DNA from: Lachnospiraceae bacterium
GTDB taxonomy: Bacteria > Bacillota > Clostridia > Lachnospirales > Lachnospiraceae
Direction: 5' to 3'
Assembly (NCBI GenBank): GCA_017465845.1
Contig: JAFTVH010000076.1
Span: forward strand, 1 to 43,782
DNA: 43,782 nt
Under the pieces are notes generated by a model that did no database searches, was not told where the DNA came from, and saw only the letters and a list, made by a program, of their open reading frames with translations. Numbering within the stretch: position 1 is the stretch's first letter; the number at the start of each line of letters is the position of its first letter. A program made the position numbers and the translations under genes. Below are positions 8,597-16,329 of the stretch, piece by piece.

Positions 8597-9256
8597 ATGG
8601 CGAATCGTAAATCAACGAAAAAATATTATTTCAGTGTGGAAGGGGAAACGGAGCAATGGTATTTGAAGTGGCTGCAGGATCTGATCAATGCCACGGAAGA
8701 ATCAGAGTACAAAGTTTCCATCGACTGTCGCATACAGAAGAATCCGCTGAAACATGCGAAATCTCTTGTAATTACAAAGAAGGTAGAGGTTTATCATTTC
8801 TTTGATTATGAGAGTGATGAAGAAATCCATGTAAAAGGTTTTCAAGATGCTCTGGCGAATATGAAAGAAGCGCAAAACATCGGGAAGCAGATTACATATA
8901 AGTCAGGGTACAGCAATTTTACCTTTGATTTGTGGATTATACTGCACATGATGGATTGCAATACCTCTTATTCCCATAGAAGACAGTATGTGACACCGAT
9001 TAACTGGGCTTTTGAGGAACGATTTGAAAATATGGACGAGTTCAAAAAAGAGGCCAATTTCAAGCGTTGTCTTGGCAAGTTGCAGTTATCGAATGTTATT
9101 GATGCGGTAGGACGTGCGAAAAAGATTATGCTTAAGAATCAGGAAAATGGTTATATCCTGCATCAATATAAAGGATATCGATATTATAAAGAAAATCCCT
9201 CTCTTATGGCTTGGGAAGCAATTGAAAAAATATTGGCAGACTGCAAACTGATATAA
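8597..9256 (+). CDS. rloB: RloB-family protein (predicted effector partner of the upstream ATPase)
   Basis: This 219-residue protein starts 2 bp after the ATPase stop, so the two are almost certainly translationally coupled. RloB signatures are VEGETEQWY with Glu15, Glu17 and Glu19 at the N-terminus, then FFDYESDEE with Asp70 and following acids, and FDLWIILHMMD at about 110-120 (the family usually reads FE.WLLLH). The acidic pattern after beta strands is TOPRIM-like and would fit a metal-dependent nuclease, but catalysis has not been shown for this sequence. RloB-type proteins are known from restriction-linked orfs of Campylobacter and as the second component of AbiL abortive infection. There is no terminator in the 62 bp before the next gene, so the operon may continue. 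Confidence 0.78.
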   Translation: MANRKSTKKYYFSVEGETEQWYLKWLQDLINATEESEYKVSIDCRIQKNPLKHAKSLVITKKVEVYHFFDYESDEEIHVKGFQDALANMKEAQNIGKQITYKSGYSNFTFDLWIILHMMDCNTSYSHRRQYVTPINWAFEERFENMDEFKKEANFKRCLGKLQLSNVIDAVGRAKKIMLKNQENGYILHQYKGYRYYKENPSLMAWEAIEKILADCKLI

Positions 9257-9318
9257 TTGGAACGGAGCACCTTATGGTGTGACGTGGGAAGAAATGGGGG
9301 TAAAACAGAAGGAAATAT

Positions 9319-10562
9319 ATGATACATCCGGATAAAATAGGAACAGAAGCTAAGAAAAAAAAGATGAAAATTTTAAGTTTCGCAGTTACTTAAAAGGTCA
9401 TGCAGATGAAGAAGAGTTGGACAAGCAGTTTGCACGTCTGCACAAGGAACTGTTTGCGGATTATGATTGTAGTAAATGTAGAAATTGCTGCAAGATGTAC
9501 AAGGGCAATATCCCGGAAGAGGATATTGAAAAGGATGCAGAATATTTGGGGATTATGAAAGCCCAATTCATTGATTTCTTTTTGAAAAAAGGGGAACATG
9601 GAATTGGGTATCAGACCAAACATAAGCCTTGTGATTTTCTGCAGGAAGATGACAGTTGTAAGCTGGGAGATTGTAAGCCGGATAATTGTAAAAAGTATCC
9701 TTACACAGACCAGCCGGAAAGGCTGTGGAGTTTGTTGGGGATATTGGATACGATTACCACTTTCATGATGCTTACTATGCAGGATAGTATGAATCTGACT
9801 TCAGAGTATGCAATGTTTCATCAAAAGAACCTTACGTGTTATTGGGGTAATCGCGAGGAACTGACCGACAAGCAAAGAAAAACTATCAAAGAATTAGGTT
9901 ATACATACAGAGGTAAAAATCAGTGGTTATATTTTTTGTCCTTTGTGCCTGGATATTTTCCGTACAATATGAATCAAGAAGAAGTTTTGCGTATGAGTGA
10001 GTATATGCAGAATTTAGAACTGGCATTGAAATGCTATGAAGAGGATAATGTACAAGTCAATTTTGAATCGGGCAATATGTTTCATGTTGTTTTGAATGAA
10101 GATAAGGAGATTTTATGTCGAGGAGAAGCACCATCGCCATTTACAGCGTTTCAATACGGTAATTTACTGATTACCGATGAAGAGTTACTTTCAGACTTGG
10201 CGAAAGTCCCAAAAAGTAACGCTATATTAGAAGCGGATGTATCTGTGCTGGGGGCGGCTGTTTCAGATAAAAAGTATGAACGTCCTGCAAATCCCGCACT
10301 GCCATTATTAGGCGATGCAAAAACAGGAGTCATCATTAAATTTGAAATGGTGGAACCGGAGGAGGATGCCATGGTAATGTTGGCGGAGATTCTGATAGGC
10401 TTTATTTTTAAGTATGGGGCACCAAAGGAAGTAAGGGTGTCAAATGTGATTGTAGAAGCCGGGCTTGAACAGGTATGTGAGGTGTGCGGAATTAAGCTTC
10501 GCAGAGTAAGAAGATTGCCGGGATTAGAGGAATTTAAGAATAGTATGCGCAGGTTTGGATGA
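9319..10562 (+). CDS. Cysteine-cluster (YkgJ-like) protein, reading frame broken at an A8 slippery run
   Basis: An ATG at 9319 with AGAAGGA before it opens MIHPDKIGTEAKKKK, but this frame stops at 9391-9393. The homologous-looking continuation (DENFKFRSYLKGHADEEEL, then the CSKCRNCC cluster) lies in the -1 frame and runs to 10562. The frames meet exactly at A AAA AAG (9357-9363) within eight consecutive A. Joined by a -1 shift the product has 414 residues; read without it, translation could only begin at a TTG at 9417 (381 residues), which has no clear ribosome binding site. The N-terminal part has CxxCxxCC, then CDFL, CKLGDC and CKKYPY, as in YkgJ-type Zn/Fe-S proteins. The C-terminal ~100 residues (ALPLLGDAKTG ... 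EVCGIKLRRVRRLP) look like a separate conserved domain that I cannot name. Function unknown. Confidence 0.65.
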
Positions 10563-10803
10563 AAAATCGAACGAAATGGATGTGGATGAGGGGGTCTGCC
10601 AAGGTAGCACTAAAATTGATAGAAAGGTAACGTGTTGTGGACATTGGGAAGCATTTTTTTGGTATATATCCAAAGATATGATGAGGCAGATCAACAGAGC
10701 GCTAACATTAGAAAATTTTTAAGCAGACTACCTAAAAATACCCCTTTAATTGATGTTGATAACTGAATAGTAATGTGCAAGCTGAAATTTATATGGTAAT
10801 ATA
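10563..10803. other. Gene-poor spacer with a possible 44-codon ORF fragment
   Basis: The spacer before the BlaI-type promoter has no convincing gene. One open stretch, 10632-10766 (GTG start with AAAGG four bases before it), would encode 44 residues ending IRKFLSRLPKNTPLIDVDN. It reads like a fragment of something larger, but I do not recognise it. No good terminator follows the cysteine-cluster gene. Confidence 0.25.
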
Positions 10804-10832
10804 TTGACAAAAGTGTCTACACACTGTAGAAT
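10804..10832 (+). promoter_or_regulatory. SigA promoter of the blaI/blaR1-like operon
   Basis: TTGACA (10804-10809), a 17-bp spacer and TAGAAT (10827-10832). A BlaI-type dyad fills the second half of the spacer and overlaps the -10 box, so repressor binding would exclude RNA polymerase. Confidence 0.8.
10816..10830 (+). promoter_or_regulatory. BlaI/MecI-type operator 1
   Basis: TCTACA CAC TGTAGA is a perfect 6-bp dyad carrying the TACA/TGTA half-sites typical of BlaI/MecI operators. It lies inside the promoter of the blaI-like gene, the expected autoregulatory position. Confidence 0.68.
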
Positions 10833-10841
10833 ATGATTAAA

Positions 10842-10858
10842 GACTACAGCGTGTAGAC
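10842..10858 (+). promoter_or_regulatory. BlaI/MecI-type operator 2
   Basis: GACTACA GCG TGTAGAC has the same half-sites as operator 1. Centre-to-centre distance is 27 bp. It lies at or just after the transcription start. Two such sites are usual for BlaI/MecI promoters. Confidence 0.68.
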
Positions 10859-10900
10859 GTTTTGCATTGGCGTTAAGTAATCAGATAAGGAGGTGCCCAC

Positions 10901-11260
10901 ATGAGTGATATGAGATTAGGAGCGGTAGAGTCTCGTTTTGCCGACATTATCTGGCAGAACGAGCCTTTGAGACCGGGTGAATTGGTGGAGCAGGCTGAAA
11001 AGGAATTGTCCTGGAAGAGAACGACTACATATACGGTTTTGAAGCGTCTGTGTGACCGTGGTATCTTTCAGAATCAGGACAGAATTATTACATCATTAAT
11101 CAGTCGGGAAGAGTTTTATGCCAGACAGAGCGAGAAGTTCGTAGAAGAGACCTTTGAAGGTTCTTTACCGGCTTTTCTGACTGCTTTTGCCTCCAGAAAG
11201 AAATTATCAGGAGAGGAAATTGAGGAACTTAAGAAGGTGATTGAAGGCATGAGGGGGTGA
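10901..11260 (+). CDS. BlaI/MecI/CopY-family winged-helix repressor
   Basis: This 119-residue protein starts after AAGGAGG. The N-terminal winged helix is clear: RLGAVESRFADIIWQNEP, then WKRTTTYTVLKRLCDRGIF as the recognition helix and start of the wing. The C-terminal 45 residues form the helical dimerisation part (FEGSLPAFLTAFASRKKLS ... EELKKVIEGMRG). Family members bind TACA/TGTA dyads as dimers and are inactivated by proteolysis when the partner membrane protease senses its signal. Two matching dyads lie in its promoter and the partner gene starts 4 bp after its stop, so the circuit is complete. The inducer is probably a cell-wall or beta-lactam signal by analogy, but no beta-lactamase or PBP2a gene is in the window. 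Confidence 0.9.
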   Translation: MSDMRLGAVESRFADIIWQNEPLRPGELVEQAEKELSWKRTTTYTVLKRLCDRGIFQNQDRIITSLISREEFYARQSEKFVEETFEGSLPAFLTAFASRKKLSGEEIEELKKVIEGMRG

Positions 11261-11264
11261 CAAT

Positions 11265-13319
11265 ATGGAACGGTATGCATTATTCTGCCGGGAAATTTTT
11301 GCTGAAGTTTTGAACATGAGCCTGATAGCCGGTGTTGTTATTGTATTTGTAATACTGGCAAGGCTGCTTTTGAAGAGAGCACCGAAGATATTTTCCTATG
11401 CATTATGGGCAGCGGTACTATTTCGGTTACTCTGTCCGGTATCGATATCTTCTCAGGTGTCTTTGCTTGGAGTATTTGATATGATAGCAGGGGAAAGCAG
11501 CAATGTTATCGGTAGTGAGTATTTATGGGGAGATATAGCACAGATAAAGTATCCGGAGGAAATGGTTTCAGCAAAGGAACTCAATTTGGAGATGGACGAT
11601 GAAGCGTTACGGATACAGGGAACGTTGTTATCTGATAGTGTAGAACAAACATCTTCGGAGACTGTATCAACGACCGCCGAAGTACCAGTGATGGCTTTAA
11701 AAGCTCTGATGGAGAATCTTGCCTATATATGGCTTTCAGGGGTCCTGGTGATGCTTATATATGGTATATTTTCTTATGGGAAAATGCGTAGAAAGCTGAT
11801 AGGTGCAGTACATCTGCGTGACAATATTTACCTGGCAGATCATATTGCATCTCCCTTTGTCATTGGCTTGCTTCGACCGCGAATCTATCTGTTGTCTTCG
11901 TTGCCAGAGAAAGAGCAGGAGTACGTTATCCAGCATGAGAGACATCATATCCACAGGCTGGATCACATCGTAAAAGTACTGGCATTTACGGCTCTTAGCA
12001 TACACTGGTTCAATCCTCTGGTCTGGGCAGCATTTGTGCTGTTGGGAAAAGATATGGAAATGAGCTGCGATGAGGCAGTGGTAAGAAAGTTAGGAGAGGA
12101 TATCCGGGCAGATTATTCGCTTTCTCTTTTGAGTCTGGCCACACGTCAGAGAATTCTTTCGGGTGCACCGCTGGCATTTGGGGAAGGAGATACAAAGGGG
12201 AGAATCAGGAATCTTGCAAATTGGAAGAAACCCAAGGTTTGGGTTTGCGTACTTGCTGCAGTCCTCAGTATATTTGTAATCGCGGCAGGTGCTGTAAACC
12301 CTAAGAAAAGTCAAGTGCCGCAACTGAACTTTGGAGATATTTATAACAGGGAGACAGAGCCTGCAGGAAAGGATGCTTTAGAGGCTGCTGTGTCGGCAGC
12401 AATCCTTGAACAAGATAACTCGGGAGTCTCGGATGGTCTGTTCCACTGCGAGAGTCATATTATATTTGATACAGAAAGTACGGGTGTGGTTCTGTCGGCG
12501 GAAGGCGGTGAGCATAAGCAGCAGGTTACAGTATATGCGCTGGTGTTGAACATGCGTTTCGGATATTCCGGGGCAGGATTCCATGATCAGGGCGGGAGCC
12601 ATATTCCCACAGCGATAACTTTTGAGATAAATGAGGCAGGAGAATATACGCTGGTAGAATATTGGCTGCCAAAGGATGGCGCTTATTATGAGTCGTCTAT
12701 CCGTGAAAAATTCCCAAATCATATCGAAGAGGAAGTTATGGACACTCAAAAGTACATTCTTTGGCAAATGCAGGACTGCTATCATCAGGCTGTTCAGTAT
12801 GGCGATGTGGATACCGACACTGTGGTAGGAGGATTGCTGGAAGAATTGCAGCACCATCTTGTGGCGAATAATTCTTTTGTAAGTAATGAGAGAATTTACG
12901 AGGAGGCTCATGACAATTACGCGCAATATCGGGAGCTGATCTATTATGGAAAGTATACATTGGAGTACTGCTTCAAGGAATTTACGAAAGGTGGTCAGAA
13001 AGACCTTAGAGGTTTCCTGATGGCATCGTTTTGTCGGGATATCATGAGTGGATTTGGAGAAGACATGATGGCTGATATGGAATCTGCCAACGGGCAGGAA
13101 TGGTTTGATATACTTTACCAGATTGCCGGATCGATGGAACAACGGTATACCGAAGACGAAATGCAAAATGATTATCCTATATTTCAGATGGTTCTGGAAG
13201 TGGGAGACGGATATGTACCGGAAGCAGAGAAAAGAACGGAGGGAACGGATGAAATAGATTGGCAGGAAATCATGAAAAGGTACGTGGACCAGGAAAAGAA
13301 ACGGCAGTATGGGAATTGA
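11265..13319 (+). CDS. BlaR1-like M56 membrane metalloprotease with an unusual extracytoplasmic C-terminal domain
   Basis: This 684-residue protein has BlaR1/MecR1 architecture: TM helices near residues 17-36 and 43-60, a TM around 150-170, the gluzincin motif HERHH at 224-228 followed by TM-like LAFTALSIHWFNPLVWAAF, and a downstream MEMSCDEAV segment with the expected third zinc ligand. A last TM (KVWVCVLAAVLSIFVIAAG) ends near 345. The ~340-residue C-terminal part should be outside the cell. It is not recognisably a penicillin-binding domain: I find no SxxK with STxK-type context. It is instead a mixed segment (VTVYALVLNMRFGYSG, a helical EEVMDTQKYILWQ stretch) that I cannot assign. It presumably cleaves the adjacent BlaI-like repressor in response to an unknown ligand. 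Confidence 0.88.
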   Translation: MERYALFCREIFAEVLNMSLIAGVVIVFVILARLLLKRAPKIFSYALWAAVLFRLLCPVSISSQVSLLGVFDMIAGESSNVIGSEYLWGDIAQIKYPEEMVSAKELNLEMDDEALRIQGTLLSDSVEQTSSETVSTTAEVPVMALKALMENLAYIWLSGVLVMLIYGIFSYGKMRRKLIGAVHLRDNIYLADHIASPFVIGLLRPRIYLLSSLPEKEQEYVIQHERHHIHRLDHIVKVLAFTALSIHWFNPLVWAAFVLLGKDMEMSCDEAVVRKLGEDIRADYSLSLLSLATRQRILSGAPLAFGEGDTKGRIRNLANWKKPKVWVCVLAAVLSIFVIAAGAVNPKKSQVPQLNFGDIYNRETEPAGKDALEAAVSAAILEQDNSGVSDGLFHCESHIIFDTESTGVVLSAEGGEHKQQVTVYALVLNMRFGYSGAGFHDQGGSHIPTAITFEINEAGEYTLVEYWLPKDGAYYESSIREKFPNHIEEEVMDTQKYILWQMQDCYHQAVQYGDVDTDTVVGGLLEELQHHLVANNSFVSNERIYEEAHDNYAQYRELIYYGKYTLEYCFKEFTKGGQKDLRGFLMASFCRDIMSGFGEDMMADMESANGQEWFDILYQIAGSMEQRYTEDEMQNDYPIFQMVLEVGDGYVPEAEKRTEGTDEIDWQEIMKRYVDQEKKRQYGN

Positions 13320-13323
13320 TTAA

Positions 13324-13378
13324 GAAATTCGCCAGGGAGTCTAAAAGGCTTTCCGGCGAATTTCGTTTTGCGAAATTC
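13324..13378 (+). terminator. Overlapping hairpins after the blaR1-like gene
   Basis: GAAATTCGCC (13324-13333) pairs perfectly with GGCGAATTTC (13355-13364). The right arm can instead pair as GAATTTCG (13358-13365) with CGAAATTC (13371-13378), followed by TTTATT. The first hairpin starts 5 bp after the stop. Either could terminate, although the T-runs are weak. Confidence 0.5.
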
Positions 13379-13407
13379 TTTATTAAAAAACATAAGTGTG
13401 TTATAAT
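13379..13407 (+). promoter_or_regulatory. Possible extended -10 promoter before the CbiET-like gene
   Basis: TGTTATAAT (13399-13407) is an extended -10 box. The -35 position 17 bp upstream is only TTTATT. The coding start is 60 bp downstream. Confidence 0.42.
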
Positions 13408-13466
13408 AAGTGGGAAATGTTATAGACGCATAGTTACAAGAATCAGATAATCAAGGAGGAACGTCT

Positions 13467-14378
13467 ATGGAACAGCAGATTTTTACGAATGAGGTAATTT
13501 TATCCTGGCTTCAGTATTATGCCAAAAACACTACTCTGGATTTAGAGCATGTAAAGATTATTGACATCACCAAGAAGAATAAAAATATTATTCCCACTGT
13601 TGAGTCGCACAAAACTACTTTGGTATTTACTAACGCGGGCATTGATGACATTTTTTATCGTCTGTGGAATGCCGGGTTAGGGGAATGTGATGTATGGTAC
13701 AATGAGGGCTCCGATCCTTCCGGTGAGATTCTTAACCAGAAAGTGAAAGATATGATTGACCGGGGAATCAACGCTTCGGCAGGCATGCTGATCATCAATC
13801 CCAATGCCAGAAATACAGCGAAAATCGGCCTTAGCAATGAAATGTTCCAGCGTGGCTCCATCCAGTATGTGGGCAGTGAAATCCGTGCAGTCATCTTAAA
13901 TAAAATGATGGTGGCGCCTCAGGATGATATTTGTGTAATCGGCGGCGAAAGTATTGCCATTGAAGCAGCGCTGATGGCTCCGGAAGGCTCTGTGCTTGCT
14001 GTTGAATACAGCCGTCAGGACCGAGCTACGCTGGAAGATAATATGGCACATTTTGATCTGCACAATATTAAGATTATCGACCACATTGATGCTGAAAGTA
14101 TGAAGGACTGCCCGGTACCGTCTTTGGTATTTTTAGTGGCATCTGCCAGCACAGAGCAGGAGCTTTCCTATTTGACAAGCATTAATCCGAATATTAACGT
14201 TGTTATCTATACCCTGGATTTTAAGGTGGCTGCTAACATCAGCAACACGTTGCAGGATTTAGGGCTGACGGATATTGATGTTATACAGATATCCATATCT
14301 AAGCTGGGAAGCAAAAATACTTTCAAGCAGGAGCCCGCACCGTGGATCATCACTGCCAGAAGCCGTAATAATGCGTAA
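13467..14378 (+). CDS. Degenerate CbiE/CbiT-like (precorrin methyltransferase-related) protein of unknown role
   Basis: This 303-residue protein follows AAGGAGG. It resembles the junction half of bifunctional precorrin-6Y methyltransferase CbiET. Residues ~45-100 match the end of CbiE (TTLVFTNAG, NAGLGECDVWYNEG), then a CbiT-like Rossmann fold follows (VIGGESIAIEAALMAPEG at 157-174, SVLAVEYSRQDRATLEDN, FKQEPAPWIITA). The GxGP start of CbiE is absent, and the CbiT SAM loop, normally like DIGAGSGSVSIEA, is shortened to VIGGESIAIEA, so the cofactor site is damaged or changed. No cobalamin gene is near. The frame is intact over 300 codons, so this is a repurposed protein rather than debris. It sits 24 bp before a helicase gene and probably shares its transcript. 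It may not be a methyltransferase. Confidence 0.62.
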   Translation: MEQQIFTNEVILSWLQYYAKNTTLDLEHVKIIDITKKNKNIIPTVESHKTTLVFTNAGIDDIFYRLWNAGLGECDVWYNEGSDPSGEILNQKVKDMIDRGINASAGMLIINPNARNTAKIGLSNEMFQRGSIQYVGSEIRAVILNKMMVAPQDDICVIGGESIAIEAALMAPEGSVLAVEYSRQDRATLEDNMAHFDLHNIKIIDHIDAESMKDCPVPSLVFLVASASTEQELSYLTSINPNINVVIYTLDFKVAANISNTLQDLGLTDIDVIQISISKLGSKNTFKQEPAPWIITARSRNNA

Positions 14379-14402
14379 AGATATTGCTTGATTCGGGAAA
14401 AA

Positions 14403-16307
14403 ATGAATACTTATAACGAAGCACAAATACAGGCAATAACAACAATACAGGGTCCTGTCATGGTTATCAGCTGTGCGGGATCCGGTAAGACTACGGTGAT
14501 TCTGGAGCGGACAGCGCGGATCCTTAAGCAGACGGGCAGGCCGAGCCGGATTCTGGTAGTGACTTTTTCCAAGGCAGCAGCTACGGAGATGGAGCAAAGA
14601 TTTCGGGAAAAATATGGAGCGGGTGGGGTGCGTTTTGCAACGATTCATTCCATCTGCTATTCCGTACTGGCATCTACTTACGGATTGAAAGCAGATGCTA
14701 TACTGAAAGAAAGCGAGAGGCGGCAGTTCTTCCGAAATGTGCAGGAGTCACTGATGGCCGGAGGCGCAGAGATTGCGGATGATTTTGACGAATTTTATCA
14801 GGAAATCACTTCTGTTATCAGCCGTGTGGCATCAAGAGCGGACAGTAGTGGCATGATATCAAGAGCGGACGGCAGCCGTGCGGTTTTAAGGGCAGAAGGC
14901 GGTAATATTTTAAGTAATATCTGTGATGATGCAGAAAAACGAAAAATGTATCAGCGGATATTGGAGGAATATACTGTTTATAAGAAACGGAACCGAAAAG
15001 TGGATTTCGATGATATGATTCTTCTCTGCTACAGGTGTCTGAAAGGGAATGCGCAGGTGCTTGCTTATTGGCAGGGTATTTTTGATTATGTCTTAATAGA
15101 CGAATATCAGGATACCTCCGCACTGCAGGCACAGATTTTCTTTCTCTTGTGTAAAAAACACCGGAATCTCTGCGTAGTAGGGGATGATGATCAGGCGATT
15201 TATGGTTTCAGAGGAGCTGACAGCAGCATTTTCTTAAAGTTCCAGCAGCAGTATCCGGACTGCAGGAAAATATTTATGACTGTGAATTACAGAAGTCTGC
15301 CGCAGATCGTGAGGCGGTCGGCAGCAGTGATCGGGCATAACGGACAGAGATTTGCCAAGGAATTTCAGACGGTCAGAGAAGGCAGCGGTAAGATACAGAT
15401 CATCAGATGCGGAAGCGATTTAAAGCAGGTGGAAGCGGTACTTAGAGGCGTGGATGAGGCCATGAAAAAAGGGCTGGCTTTGAAGGAAATGGCAGTTCTG
15501 TATCGGGTGAAAAGAGAAGCGGCTTCGCTTGTCAACAGACTTTTGCTGGAAGGGATTCCTTTTTATACGAGAGAACTTCCGCTGGATATTCATAAGGGAA
15601 TGGTCTATCAGGATGTGATGGCATATTATCGGCTGTCTAATCGGATAGAGATGCAGGGCGATCTGCAGAGAATCATCAATCGCCCCAAGCGGTATCTGAA
15701 GCAGCAGTTGGTGAGAGACTGCAGGCTTGACAGAAATCAGTTATACCAGGCCTGCATCAGGGATGCGGTGTTGCCCAGGGAATACGACCGGATTAATGAT
15801 ACGGTGAATCAGTTCTTTCTGGACTTACGCAACCTGAAAGACTTGTCTCCTTCCTCATTTTTGGAATATTTGGATAAAGATATGGGGTATGTGGAAAGCC
15901 TGAAAGAGTATGCAGAATATCGAAAGATTTCCTCAGAGGAAATGGAGCGGGACTATGCAGCACTGGCAGCGGAGGTAAAAGGATTTCAGAATATGGCACA
16001 GTGGATGGCTTATGTGGAGGAAACCGGCAGCAAAGGTTTTGTACCGGATGAAAATGGACTGTATCTTTCTACGTTTCATGGCGCCAAAGGGTTGGAATGG
16101 AAGAAAGTCTGGATACTTTCAGCCGATGAGAAAGTGACGCCTTATCTGAAAGAAGGAGAATATCAGGACCTGGAAGAAGAACGGCGCCTTTTCTACGTGG
16201 CGATGACACGAGCGAGGGATGAACTGCAGATATTGACGACATCAGGGAAAGACCGGGGAAAACGAAAGATGTCCCGGTTCGTGGAAGAAATGATGGGGCA
16301 GAAGTAA
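14403..16307 (+). CDS. UvrD/PcrA-type superfamily 1 DNA helicase
   Basis: I chose the ATG at 14403 over a TTG 15 bases earlier. The product is 634 residues, about 100 shorter than PcrA. All SF1A motifs are present: Q-motif YNEAQIQAI, motif I SCAGSGKTT at about residues 23-31, motif II IDEYQDTS with Asp233, motif III VVGDDDQAIYGFRGAD, a VNYRS segment, motif V STFHGAKGLEW, and motif VI RLFYVAMTRARDEL near the C-terminus. It should translocate 3'-5' on single-stranded DNA with ATP, in repair or replication-fork processing. A short insertion near 145-165 contains an imperfect nine-residue repeat (SRADSSGMI / SRADGSRAV). The long C-terminal Tudor-like tail of PcrA is missing. It is packed between the CbiET-like gene and the HipA-like gene. 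Confidence 0.92.
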   Translation: MNTYNEAQIQAITTIQGPVMVISCAGSGKTTVILERTARILKQTGRPSRILVVTFSKAAATEMEQRFREKYGAGGVRFATIHSICYSVLASTYGLKADAILKESERRQFFRNVQESLMAGGAEIADDFDEFYQEITSVISRVASRADSSGMISRADGSRAVLRAEGGNILSNICDDAEKRKMYQRILEEYTVYKKRNRKVDFDDMILLCYRCLKGNAQVLAYWQGIFDYVLIDEYQDTSALQAQIFFLLCKKHRNLCVVGDDDQAIYGFRGADSSIFLKFQQQYPDCRKIFMTVNYRSLPQIVRRSAAVIGHNGQRFAKEFQTVREGSGKIQIIRCGSDLKQVEAVLRGVDEAMKKGLALKEMAVLYRVKREAASLVNRLLLEGIPFYTRELPLDIHKGMVYQDVMAYYRLSNRIEMQGDLQRIINRPKRYLKQQLVRDCRLDRNQLYQACIRDAVLPREYDRINDTVNQFFLDLRNLKDLSPSSFLEYLDKDMGYVESLKEYAEYRKISSEEMERDYAALAAEVKGFQNMAQWMAYVEETGSKGFVPDENGLYLSTFHGAKGLEWKKVWILSADEKVTPYLKEGEYQDLEEERRLFYVAMTRARDELQILTTSGKDRGKRKMSRFVEEMMGQK

Positions 16308-16329
16308 TAAATGTGGAGGACACGTGAAC

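Noticed and set aside
8597-10562. Retron or reverse-transcriptase-based defence system
   Set aside because: No YADD-type motif or reverse transcriptase ORF on either strand; only the ATPase, the RloB-like protein and the cysteine-cluster protein are present.
12378-13166. 262-codon antisense ORF opposite the blaR1-like gene
   Set aside because: Composition (His, Cys, Ile, Leu rich) is that of a shadow frame, with no motif or ribosome binding site, opposite a well-supported gene.
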